DNA of 10,495 nucleotides from Baffinella frigidus (GCA_026770585.1 MU646568.1:287988-298482); one strand, 5' to 3'; positions 1 to 5,099 are shown, numbered from the stretch's first letter. Made by a program: numbers and translations. Notes: a model not told the origin generated them from the sequence alone.

Positions 1-32
1 AGTGTTGTGGCTGAGCCAGCGGTGGCTGAGCA
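1..32. repeat. Direct repeat copy 1, partial duplicate of exon 151-225
   Basis: These 32 bases recur exactly at 154-185. On the minus strand both copies read ...LLSHRWLSHNT, the C-terminal part of the putative exon at 151-225. The first copy is cut by the window edge, so it may be a second tandem exon or a fragment. The bases between the copies are unrelated. Confidence 0.85.
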
Positions 33-150
33 GCTACGATCAAGAACGTCAGCCACGAACGAACACGCCAGGAAACGTTTCGTGCACCGAGAAAATCTCA
101 AATTGGTCAATAGCCCTAGAGCTTTCCGAGAAGGCGAGTTGGACACGCAC

Positions 151-225
151 CGCAGTGTTGTGGCTGAGCCAGCGGTGGCTGAGCAATGCCGCGAGGATCC
201 CCAAATCCCACTCTTCGCAGTGCCC
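151..225 (-). CDS. Putative 25-codon exon, unknown protein
   Basis: Read on the minus strand, an acceptor (...CCCGAAACGCAG) at 226-228 is followed by 75 bases of open frame encoding GHCEEWDLGILAALLSHRWL and then SHNTA. A donor GCG|GTGCGTGTCC follows at 150. The exon is phase 0 at both ends and exactly 25 codons. The intron just upstream on the minus strand is telomere-like (CCCTAAACCCC...). The donor resembles those of other putative exons in this window, at 1813, 3247 and 3094 (GTGCGTGCCC). Its last 32 bases are repeated at 1-32, suggesting tandem exon duplication. I recognise no domain. It could be a fragment of the same mosaic gene as the LRR exons further right, or of another member of a tandem family. 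The frame stays open past the donor, so the 3' boundary rests only on the splice-site match. Confidence 0.4.
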
Positions 226-235
226 CTGCGTTTCG

Positions 236-440
236 GGCGTGGGGTTTAGGGTTTCAGTTTGGTTTGGGGTTGGGGTTCAAGGGTAGGAATTGAGGTTTAT
301 GTAAGGATGTAAGGTTTATGCTTTAAGGGATTGTTTATGGTGTCGGTATCAGGGTCAGGTATCGGGTTGTGGGCTTCGGGTTTCGAGTTTCAGGTTTCGA
401 GTTTCGGGTTTTCGGGTTTCGGGTTTCGGGTTGAGGGTAC
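236..440. repeat. Degenerate telomere-like repeat, TTTAGGG/TTTCGGG type
   Basis: The plus strand is a run of imperfect heptamers such as GGGTTTA, GGGTTTC and GGGTTCA, densest at 240-280 and 355-435. The TTTCGGG variant dominates the second part. The run ends exactly at the donor of the exon at 441-533 and begins about 10 bases from the acceptor of the exon at 151-225. It therefore occupies the presumed intron between them. It is too degenerate to be a functional chromosome end. Confidence 0.85.
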
Positions 441-533
441 CTGGCGAATGGTGGACAGGGCGACGTCCGAGAGGCGGTCGCGGCACGTCACGTCCATCTC
501 CATATCGTCCACCAGGTCATTCCCGTACCAACT
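441..533 (-). CDS. Putative 31-codon exon, unknown protein
   Basis: On the minus strand an acceptor GCGCAG lies at 534-539. It is followed by 93 bases in one frame beginning SWYGNDLVDDMEMDVTCRDR and continuing LSDVALSTIRQ. A CAG|GTACCC donor ends at 440. Both ends are phase 0 and the exon is exactly 31 codons. Third positions are mostly G or C. The following intron begins at once with CCCGAAACCC-type telomere-like repeats. The acidic stretch DLVDDMEMD and the helical pattern after it look like real protein, but I cannot assign a family. Its first bases (plus strand AGGTCATTCCCGT) reappear in the 120-bp tandem repeat at 930-1287, so part of this exon may have been copied into that repeat. An alternative reading extends the frame upstream to about 581 without a splice site. 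Confidence 0.5.
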
Positions 534-699
534 CTGCGCGGTCAGCGGGCTGGTGTTACGGCTCATAGACGCGTGCATCAATCTTCTCCAGTCGTTTGTG
601 TACCAGACAGACTCTGTTTCGCCAGCTCAAGCCTCGACGATTGCGTGGGGTACCGAACTCCCACAGCTCACGCGCAGCCGGTCAGGGTTCGCAGTGTAA

Positions 700-760
700 T
701 ATGAAATTGGGTTCAGGGTTTCGGTTTTCGGGTTTCGGGGTCGAGCGTGTAGGGTCTCGG
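700..760. repeat. Short telomere-like run
   Basis: GGGTTCAGGGTTTCGG and similar heptamer variants on the plus strand, ending in GGGTCTCGGGCACGGAC. That end is the minus-strand start of the presumed intron after the exon fragment at 769-798. The preceding stretch 534-700 holds no feature I can support beyond the acceptor at 534. Confidence 0.7.
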
Positions 761-768
761 GCACGGAC

Positions 769-798
769 CTCCCACCCCTGCTGACACTGATCACGGAA
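769..798 (-). pseudogene. Fourth, diverged copy of the 'FRDQYQQGWE' exon end
   Basis: Minus-strand translation gives FRDQCQQGWE followed by a GAG|GTCCGTGCCCGAGACCCT donor region. This matches the ends of the exons at 852, 1548 and 1813. Relative to them one codon is non-synonymous (TAT to TGT) and at least two are synonymous. Homology is lost upstream of about 798, so it is probably a truncated exon copy. Confidence 0.55.
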
Positions 799-851
799 CA
801 TGGTTCCCAGTGTAATGTCAGAGCTTAGGGTTTCGGGTCTCGGGCACGCAC

Positions 852-911
852 CTCCCAGCCCTGCTGATACTGATCCCGGAAGAGCTTCTTGAACACATCC
901 GCGACAAGGCC
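852..911 (-). CDS. Putative exon end, tandem copy 1 of 'LVADVFKKLFRDQYQQGWE'
   Basis: On the minus strand the frame reads GLVADVFKKLFRDQYQQGWE and stops at a strong donor, GGGAG|GTGCGTGCCCGAGACCC. It matches copies at 1548-1674 and 1813-2031. The only base difference within the shared exon part is CGG versus AGG, both arginine. Upstream of about 911 this copy diverges: the frame stays open through VTGITCVVRFDNGSVRG, encoded by the edge of the 120-bp tandem repeat, where the other copies have FVRLRKLLDTHCAR. It is therefore either an alternative exon or a chimera made by the repeat. I recognise no domain; the amphipathic helix pattern is the only structural hint. Confidence 0.45.
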
Positions 912-929
912 TCTCACAGAGCCGTTGTC

Positions 930-1287
930 AAACCGAACCACACAAGTAATTCCCGTGACCACTCATCTCCAGACTGGAGCTCCAGACTAGAGGGTAATAA
1001 CGGGCCATGCTTCAAATAATAGAAAACCCCTATTTCGCAAGCTGGACTGAAACCGAACCACACAGGTCATTCCCGTGACCACTCATCTCCAGACTGGAGC
1101 TCCAGACTAGAGGGTAATAACGAGCCATGCTTCAAATAATAGAAAACCCCTATTTCGCAAGCTGGACTGAAACCGAACCACACAGGTCATTCCCGTGACC
1201 ACTCATCTCCAGACTGGAGCTCCAGACTAGAGGGTAATAACGAGCCATGCTTCAAATAATAGAAAACCCCTATTTCGCAAGCTGGAC
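930..1287. repeat. Tandem repeat, 120-bp unit, about 3 copies
   Basis: Three head-to-tail units start at 930, 1050 and 1170, the last ending near 1287. Copies 2 and 3 are identical over their shared length. Copy 1 differs at three positions (GTCAT versus AGTAAT near 945-948, and CGAGCC versus CGGGCC near 1003). Each unit contains the palindrome TGGAGCTCCA and a direct repeat CTCCAGACT. Part of the unit (AGGTCATTCCCGT) matches the start of the exon at 441-533. The region holds no convincing frame of its own. Confidence 0.95.
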
Positions 1288-1485
1288 CCTCGACGCTTCC
1301 GAGGGGCACAGACCTCCCACAGCTCACGTGAGTGGATCGCGGTTAGGCCTGGGGGGTAGTAATGCAAAGTTGAGGTCTCGTGAGGCACTGTGTTGTGGGG
1401 TTAGGTGCCAGATGGATGGTTGTTTTAATGGGGGGCAGTTGCAGGTCCATCGTGGTCACGGTCAGGTTTTCCGGTGTCACACAAA

Positions 1486-1547
1486 ATTGGGTTTAGGGTT
1501 AAGGATTTCGGGGTTCGGGTCTAGAGTCCAAGGTTTCGGGCACGGAC
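1486..1547. repeat. Telomere-like run at the donor of the 1548 exon
   Basis: Plus strand GGGTTTAGGGTTAAGG, then GGGGTTCGGGT and GGTTTCGGGCACGGAC. On the minus strand this is the start of the presumed intron after the exon ending at 1548. The preceding stretch 1288-1485 contains one degenerate donor-like copy near 1303-1325 (minus GGGAGGTCTGTGCCCC) and otherwise nothing I can support. Confidence 0.7.
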
Positions 1548-1674
1548 CTCCCAGCCCTGCTGATACTGATCCCTGAAGAGCTTCTTGAACACATCCGCGA
1601 CAAGGCGCGCGCAGTGCGTGTCCAGCAACTTTCGCAGCCGCACGAAATTCTCCGCGCCCTTGGAACCATTGGTA
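1548..1674 (-). CDS. Putative exon, tandem copy 2 of 'FVRLRKLLDTHCARLVADVF...'
   Basis: Minus-strand frame NGSKGAENFVRLRKLLDTHC continues ARLVADVFKKLFRDQYQQGW and ends at a GAG|GTCCGTGCCCG donor. The matching exon at 1813-2031 is collinear over this whole span. I count three base differences inside the coding part: CGA/CGG, GGT/GGC and TCC/TCA. All are synonymous, a pattern expected from purifying selection rather than neutral repeat drift. Homology ends abruptly where a perfect 16-bp hairpin begins at 1675. The protein segment is a strongly helical, basic and hydrophobic stretch. I could not place it in a named family with confidence. Confidence 0.55.
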
Positions 1675-1716
1675 TTGGTCACGTTACTCCCGTATATACA
1701 GGAGTAACGTGACCAA
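1675..1716. repeat. Perfect 16-bp inverted repeat, 10-base loop
   Basis: TTGGTCACGTTACTCC at 1675-1690 is the exact reverse complement of 1701-1716, with loop CGTATATACA. It lies exactly at the 5' border of the duplicated exon copy at 1548-1674. It could be a remnant foldback element or a recombination scar of the duplication. It is not followed by a T-run, so a terminator reading is unsupported. Confidence 0.9.
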
Positions 1717-1812
1717 GCCCGCCCGTGACTGGTACAAACTCAACAACCCCACTTTTAAAATACCCCCGTATCCAGCCTTGAGTGCGTAGGGTTCAGGGTC
1801 TCGGGCACGCAC

Positions 1813-2031
1813 CTCCCAGCCCTGCTGATACTGATCCCTGAAGAGCTTCTTGAACACATCCGCGACAAGGCGCGCGCAGTGCGTGTCCAGCAACTTCCGC
1901 AGCCGCACGAAATTCTCCGCGCCCTTTGAGCCATTGGAATTCCCCGCACCCTTGGAGCCATTGTAACTCTCCGCGCCCTGGGAACTCCCCCCGTTTTTGA
2001 AATTCTCCGCGAGCCACCGCAGCTGTTCATC
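1813..2031 (-). CDS. Putative 73-codon exon segment, tandem copy 3, Gly/Ser/Asn-rich linker then helical block
   Basis: The minus-strand frame starts DEQLRWLAENFKNGG near 2031 and runs through a linker with two 9-residue tandem units (ESYNGSKGA, GNSNGSKGA). It then enters ENFVRLRKLLDTHCAR and ends KKLFRDQYQQGWE. The donor is GGGAG|GTGCGTGCCCGAGACCC. The true 5' border is unclear: the frame continues through a glycine run (GGGKGGGG) coded by poly-G and on to FPSLQASNGG before low-complexity sequence takes over. Copy 2 at 1548-1674 differs from it only by synonymous changes in the shared part. The 27-bp repeat inside the linker (about 1910-1975) suggests local slippage. No family is assigned. 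Among the minus-strand exons this is one of the better supported. Confidence 0.55.
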
Positions 2032-2345
2032 CCCCCCCCCGCCTTTACCCCCCCCATTGGAAGCCTGTAGAGACGGGAAGTCCCCCGCCCCCGCCCCCCC
2101 TGCTCGAGCTCCAGGCGGCGGCCCCGCATGCAGCCCCCCCCCCCCCGGAGGACCACCACCACCCCCTCCCCGCGCGCCGCCCGCGTAGAAGTCACTCCCG
2201 GGGATGGGTGTAGGGTTTGGGTTTGGGGGAGCGCGCGCCCCCCCTCCTTGCGCCCCCCCGCCTTGAGGGGCTCCTTGGGGGGGGGGGGGCGGCCCTGGGG
2301 CTGGGGGGCGTTTGACTACGGGCCGCGGGCGTTGTTGGGGGGCGC
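2032..2345. repeat. Low-complexity poly-C/poly-G region
   Basis: Homopolymer C tracts at 2031-2040, 2048-2055 and 2136-2147 and a G tract near 2277-2289 alternate with Pro/Gly-coding triplets on either strand. It may extend the exon at 1813-2031 as a disordered glycine-rich N-terminal part. The open frames in it are a composition effect and I call none of them. Confidence 0.7.
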
Positions 2346-2360
2346 CGGTGGGAGGTTCCC

Positions 2361-2476
2361 TGGGTTCGGGTGTAGGGTTTAGGGTTTAGGGTGTGGGGTT
2401 TAGGTTTTAGGTTTTAGGTTTAAGGTTGAGGGTTTAGGATTTAGGGTTTAGGGTTGAGGGTTTAGGGTTTAGGTGT
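2361..2476. repeat. Telomere-like array
   Basis: About 16 imperfect heptamers on the plus strand (GGGTTTA, GGTTTTA, GGGTTGA, GGATTTA) including exact TTTAGGG units. On the minus strand it falls in the presumed intron between the exons at 2602-2690 and 1813-2031. Of the arrays in the window it is the closest to canonical plant/alveolate-type telomere sequence. Confidence 0.9.
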
Positions 2477-2601
2477 TAGTATTGATTAATTGCTTTTGCG
2501 GCAACGAAATTTGCTGCACGAATGCTTCACTATTGCTAGTATGATCCAATGTGCAGGAATTTTTGTTGCCCAAAAACAATTGATATTTGACGGGGATTAA
2601 C

Positions 2602-2690
2602 CTGAGGTCGATGTAGGGAAGGTGGATCGGGGCCGTCTGATCGTAGGTGGTTTTGAACGACTCGTTTCGATCCCGCACCGCCGTGTACAT
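2602..2690 (-). CDS. Putative exon, unknown protein, flanked on both sides by telomere-like sequence
   Basis: Minus strand: acceptor ...CACCATGCAG at 2691-2693, then ATG TAC ACG GCG ... with product MYTAVRDRNESFKTTYDQTA followed by PIHLPYIDL. A CTCAG|GTTAATCC donor ends at 2601. The length of 89 bases means it starts in phase 0 and ends in phase 2, unlike most exons here. The codons are mostly G/C-ending and the composition changes sharply at the donor, where A/T-rich sequence (2480-2600) begins. The upstream intron consists of CCCTAAA-like repeats that run to within about ten bases of the acceptor. It could alternatively be a first coding exon, since it opens with ATG. No domain is recognised. 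Confidence 0.45.
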
Positions 2691-2697
2691 CTGCATG

Positions 2698-2854
2698 GTG
2701 TTTAGGATTTAGGGTTTGGGGTTTGTGGTTTGTGGTCTGGGGTTTGGGGTTTGGGGTTTGGGGTTTGTGGTTTGTGGTTTGAGGTTCGGGGTTGGGGATT
2801 TTTGGTTTAGGGTTTGGGATTTTTGGTTTAGGGTTTAGGGGTTGGGGTTTAGGG
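2698..2854. repeat. Telomere-like array abutting an exon acceptor
   Basis: About 22 heptamer-like units on the plus strand, many GGGTTTG or TGGTTTG variants, with ATTTTTGGTTTAGGG repeated twice near 2798-2835. On the minus strand it reads as a pyrimidine-rich C-strand run that ends at the CAG acceptor of the exon at 2602-2690. Confidence 0.9.
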
Positions 2855-2908
2855 CAAACAGGCCTCGCGTCAACACGAGACCCCCACGACTGTTTCCAAG
2901 GACTCTGC

Positions 2909-3012
2909 AACCCCACCCCCTAAACCCTAGCGGCGAGTCATCAAACTAACACCCTTAGAAGATCAATCAGTCAACACTCCAAGGAGGCTACAACCCTGCA
3001 CCCTAACCCCAC
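2909..3012. repeat. Telomere-like units in inverted orientation
   Basis: CCCCCTAAACCCTAG at 2916-2930 and CACCCTAACCCCAC near 3000-3013 put the C-rich strand on plus, opposite to the arrays at 2361-2854. Further inverted pieces lie at about 3211-3222 and 3418-3428. The intervening unique sequence shows no gene. Confidence 0.7.
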
Positions 3013-3093
3013 ACCACCACTCCAAGAGGGTTGGTGGTAAGATCTTAGCAAGTCGACTGCCTCGGCACTAGAATATCAGTAAAGGGCACGCAC

Positions 3094-3195
3094 CCACGGC
3101 TTGCACCCACGGCTTTTCCCGACCTGGCTGCCTTTGACATCGTTGTCCTCCAACCGAACAAACAACGGCACGAAGAACCCCGCCTTCCGCTGGCA
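3094..3195 (-). CDS. Putative LRR-like exon, duplicate of 3247-3363
   Basis: On the minus strand the 34-codon frame begins CQRKAGFFVPLFVRLEDNDV and ends CKPW at a TGG|GTGCGTGCCC donor. It parallels the exon at 3247-3363 codon for codon over its first half. Shared residues are encoded with differing third positions (TTT/TTC, GAC/GAT, GGC/GGG, CTC/TTG, CCA/CCG), and most amino-acid changes are conservative (I/V, M/V, R/K). It carries a four-residue insertion before KPW. The 51 bases between the two copies begin with the same donor sequence but are also open in frame, so either a 51-base intron or an in-frame linker is possible. The 'PLFVRLE.ND' core resembles the LRR segment common in dinoflagellate predicted proteins, recalled rather than searched. 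Confidence 0.55.
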
Positions 3196-3246
3196 CTTTG
3201 TCGGATTGAACCCTACACCCTGAACCACCCTGAGAAGGGCACGCAC

Positions 3247-3363
3247 CCATGGCTTGATGTTCCGCAGCTGACCCCCCCTGATGTCGTTGTGCTCCAACCG
3301 AACGAAGAGCGGCATAAAGAAGCCCTCCTTCCGCTGGCACTTGATCGGATAGTGCGACAGCAC
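3247..3363 (-). CDS. Putative LRR-protein exon with PLFVRLEHNDI motif
   Basis: Minus strand: after ...CAACAGGAG the frame reads VLSHYPIKCQRKEGFFMPLF and VRLEHNDIRGGQLRNIKPW. It is 39 codons, phase 0 to 0, with a TGG|GTGCGTGCCC donor at 3246. 'LFVRLEHNDI' has the L-x-L-x-x-N-x-I spacing of a leucine-rich repeat strand. The upstream exon at 3489-3587 supplies another LRR segment, and the two join in frame as ...LLLCE-VLSHYPIK. LRR proteins usually act as binding scaffolds; no catalytic part is visible here and location in the cell cannot be told. It is duplicated just downstream at 3094-3195. GT-AG fits if the intron ends with CAGGAG; the GAG repeated at both intron borders makes the exact junction ambiguous. 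Confidence 0.6.
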
Positions 3364-3488
3364 CTCCTGTTGAAGGGTCGAGAACGTGAGGCATTTCAGT
3401 ACTCTCTCTGTAGCACAACCCTAAACCTTTCTGGGCATCGGCAAAAAGACCGCGACAGAGCTAGTGGGGGGGGGGGGGTCGGGCGGAC
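3364..3488 (-). other. Predicted intron, 125 bp, joining two LRR exons
   Basis: On the minus strand it begins GTCCGCCCGACCCCCC and ends ...CTTCAACAGGAG. It includes a poly-C/poly-G tract of about 11 bases (3468-3478) and one TTTAGGG unit on the minus strand near 3418-3426. GAG lies at both exon-intron borders, so three splice registers give the same mRNA. Confidence 0.5.
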
Positions 3489-3587
3489 CTCGCAGAGAAG
3501 GAGGTCACAGCCGCGGGCCGTGACGCGGTTGTGCGAGAGGTGCACCTCGCGCACGTACCCCGCGTGAGCTGCGATCAGCCGCGCGGC
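3489..3587 (-). CDS. Putative LRR exon, 33 codons
   Basis: A pyrimidine tract and acceptor (GCTTTTTTTCGGCAG, 3588-3602) precede the minus-strand frame AARLIAAHAGYVREVHLSHN, continuing RVTARGCDLLLCE to the donor GAG|GTCCGC. The segment 'VREVHLSHNRVTARGCDLLL' fits the ribonuclease-inhibitor type LRR consensus: L-x-x-L-x-L-x-x-N, then a turn and an amphipathic helix. It is 99 bases, phase 0 to 0, and GC3-rich. It joins in frame to the next exon at 3363. Diverged copies of its first part lie at 3785-3845 and 3910-3985. A longer reading starts at an ATG at 3635, but the acceptor inside that frame is strong and the upstream part is repeated as non-coding sequence, so I prefer the shorter exon. Confidence 0.6.
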
Positions 3588-3784
3588 CTGCCGAAAAAAA
3601 GCACATGCGTCAGCAGGCAGCGCCGCATCGAGCATGTGTCAGCACCGTCAGGACCGACCGCGCCGGAACGTATCGGTCACTCCCTCGTCCTCTCCATATG
3701 CCCATATGATGTATTGGTTGAGGGCGTATAAGCCTACCGACCTTAAGTTAACAATTATTAGGTCATTACACATCCCCTCTTTCC

Positions 3785-3845
3785 GCGTGCGCTGCGACCA
3801 CCCCCGCGGCATGTCGCCGCCATTGCGCTTAGGTCAGCGCCGCCA
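3785..3845 (-). pseudogene. Decayed copy of the LRR exon border (copy A)
   Basis: Minus-strand sequence ...ATGGCGGCGACATGCCGCGG followed by GGGTGGTCGCAGC parallels GCCGCGCGGCTGATCGCAGC of the exon at 3489-3587. It is also close to the copy at 3910-3985. No LRR strand follows, so only the exon's 5' part was copied or retained. Confidence 0.5.
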
Positions 3846-3909
3846 GCAAAAACAAAGCGTTGGCCTCTCGCGCTCTCTCTCCGCAACCTCTCTCCTGTTC
3901 CCACTTTCG

Positions 3910-3985
3910 CTGCGATCAGCCGCGCGGCATGTCGCCGCCATTGTGCATGCGACAGCCGTCAGCAAGGCATCGCGCATGCGTCAGC
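3910..3985 (-). pseudogene. Decayed copy of the LRR exon border (copy B)
   Basis: On the minus strand this stretch aligns with 3635-3560, from GCATGCGCGATGC and GCTGACG to an exact GCCGCGCGGCTGATCGCAGC. The pyrimidine tract before the acceptor is replaced by CAATGGCGGCGACATG, and homology is lost just after GCAGC. It is best read as a truncated duplicate upstream of the intact exon. Confidence 0.6.
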
Positions 3986-3992
3986 AGTCAGC

Positions 3993-4104
3993 TAGCACAA
4001 AAGGCGATTTACGTTATCACAAACGGCGATTTACGTTAGCACAAAAGGCGATTTACGTTAAACCTGTTTGGTAGCACAAGATAGCACACAAGGCGATTTA
4101 AGTT
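3993..4104. repeat. 22-bp tandem repeat, AGCACAAAAGGCGATTTACG
   Basis: Three adjacent units start near 3993, 4015 and 4037 with a 22-base period. A fourth at 4082 is separated by AAACCTGTTTGGTAGCACAAG. A diverged partner of that spacer (GAACCTGTTCC) also follows the fourth unit. The plus strand remains open through it, but nothing suggests a protein. Confidence 0.85.
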
Positions 4105-4458
4105 GAACCTGTTCCCATATGAGATTGGCGAACAGGCACGGGCGCATCCTATTATTGTATGAGCGCCTAGCAACATTACTCCACGGTTTGCTGCAAAGAT
4201 TGGACGAGACAAACACCGGCGGGTGTGGCTGTTGGGACTAGACGGCTTGTTAGCCCTTCTTGATTGTGACATCGAAAAGGATTGTGACTCCATCGAGAAG
4301 GGAACCCTCTGATCTGATTTGTGCACAGGCGTAGGAGCCTCCTCGAACCTCCCGAGAGTGTTGCATGTTGCGCGTGTGATCACGCCTTCGTTTCTGGTGG
4401 ATCCGACCACTGAACTGAAAACCGAAAACCGAAAACCGAACACAAAAAAACGTACCAC

Positions 4459-4523
4459 CCCCCAGTATGGCGAAGACAGCGCCCTAAATTCGAGGAGTTG
4501 ATGCAATCAAAACACATGGAGGG
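4459..4523 (-). CDS. Weak putative exon (PSMCFDCINSSNLGRC...)
   Basis: After the minus-strand acceptor CTGCCTTCAG (4524-4533) the frame reads PSMCFDCINSSNLGRCLRHT. A possible GTGGTACG donor lies at 4451-4458. The immediate upstream intron is telomere-like, as at other exons here. The first bases CAG|CCCTCCAT recur on the minus strand at about 4640-4654, again next to telomere-like sequence, suggesting a duplicated exon border. Codon choice is not strongly biased and the donor is ambiguous. The region 4118-4450 next to it has a TTTTCGG run near 4415-4438 and no supportable gene. Confidence 0.25.
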
Positions 4524-4531
4524 CTGAAGGC

Positions 4532-4692
4532 AGGGTTGGGGATTATGGGTGTGGGTCTAGGGTTGAGGGTCTAGGGTTGAGGTTTAGGGATTAGGGTTCA
4601 GGGTTTAGGGTTCAGGGCTTCAGAGTTTGTGTTTTGAAATGGAGGGCTGGTGGCGCTTAGGGTTTAGGTGTTTAGGTTTTAGGGTTTAGGAG
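4532..4692. repeat. Telomere-like array, two blocks
   Basis: GGGTCTAGGGTTGAGGGTC and related heptamers at 4532-4620, then GGGTTTAGG units at 4656-4692. Between them lies a short non-repeat piece containing ATGGAGGGCT, which also occurs at 4517-4526. Confidence 0.9.
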
Positions 4693-4722
4693 TTTTTTGC
4701 AACCCTTGGGAGGGGGTCTAAC

Positions 4723-4779
4723 CGATCCCATGAAGAGATCGGTGAGATTGAGCTGGCACATGAAGAGGTGCGCGTCCAC
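4723..4779 (-). pseudogene. Diverged duplicate of the 'LNLTDLFM' exon
   Basis: Minus strand reads VDAHLFMCQLNLTDLFMGS and then a TCG|GTTAGACC donor. It matches the exon at 4936-5013 over LFM..LNLTDLFM.S, with GAT/GAC synonymous. A phase-0 reading meets a TAA at 4786-4788 directly upstream, and no acceptor restores the frame of its sibling. Either it uses a different 5' junction or it is a dead copy. Confidence 0.45.
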
Positions 4780-4788
4780 GTCGTCTTA

Positions 4789-4925
4789 CTGCCGCCCTAT
4801 CCTGCCGACTGCCGCCCTATCCTGCCAACTGCCGCCCTATCCTTCCTAACTATCCCGCAAACCGACGCCCCATCCACCCCAACTGCCGCCCTATCCTGCC
4901 AACTGCAGCCCTATCCTGCCAACCG
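4789..4925. repeat. 20-bp minisatellite, CTGCCGCCCTATCCTGCCAA
   Basis: Units at 4789, 4809, 4829, 4883 and 4903, with a degenerate stretch 4849-4882 between the third and fourth. It fills the whole interval between the two related exons at 4936-5013 and 4723-4779. On the minus strand it would be intronic, beginning GTACGAAAGG. Confidence 0.9.
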
Positions 4926-4935
4926 CCTTTCGTAC

Positions 4936-5013
4936 CGATTCCATGAAGAGGTCGGTGAGATTGAGCTTGAACATGAAAAGGTTGTGCACGCTCGCGATCT
5001 CCATTTGGTGGAG
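4936..5013 (-). CDS. Putative 26-codon exon with LNLTDLFM motif
   Basis: Minus strand: acceptor CAATCCCCACAG (5014-5025), then LHQMEIASVHNLFMFKLNLT and DLFMES, then donor TCG|GTACGAAAGG. It is 78 bases, phase 0 to 0. The intron feeding it is CCTAACCCTAACCCC, so the telomere-like repeat itself forms the pyrimidine-rich tract in front of the AG. A related exon copy lies downstream at 4723-4779. The alternating hydrophobic pattern (LFMFKLNLTDLFM) could be a beta strand or an LRR-like strand; I do not assign a family. Neighbouring LRR exons at 5768-5893 and 3489-3587, also phase 0, make membership of the same gene plausible. Confidence 0.5.
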
Positions 5014-5016
5014 CTG

Positions 5017-5095
5017 TGGGGATTGGGGTTAGGGTTAGGGAGTTAGGTTTTAGGTTTTAGGGGTCAGGGTCTGGGAGGGTTTACGGGTTTGGGCA
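5017..5095. repeat. Telomere-like array touching an exon
   Basis: GGGGTTAGGGTTAGGG and degenerate units on the plus strand, starting within about five bases of the exon acceptor at 5014. TTAGGG and TTTTAGG variants are mixed. Confidence 0.85.
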
Positions 5096-5099
5096 GAGG

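Noticed and set aside
930-1287. CRISPR array
   Set aside because: The units are contiguous 120-bp repeats with no unique spacers.
1813-2031. HEPN-like domain in the FVRLRKLL...VFKKLF helix
   Set aside because: The spacing is loosely reminiscent, but no diagnostic residues are visible in this short segment.
2361-2476. A true chromosome end
   Set aside because: The units are degenerate and the sequence continues for kilobases with exons and repeats on both sides.
4036-4506. 156-codon minus-strand frame
   Set aside because: It passes through the 22-bp repeat and a TTTTCGG run, with no codon bias and no family resemblance.
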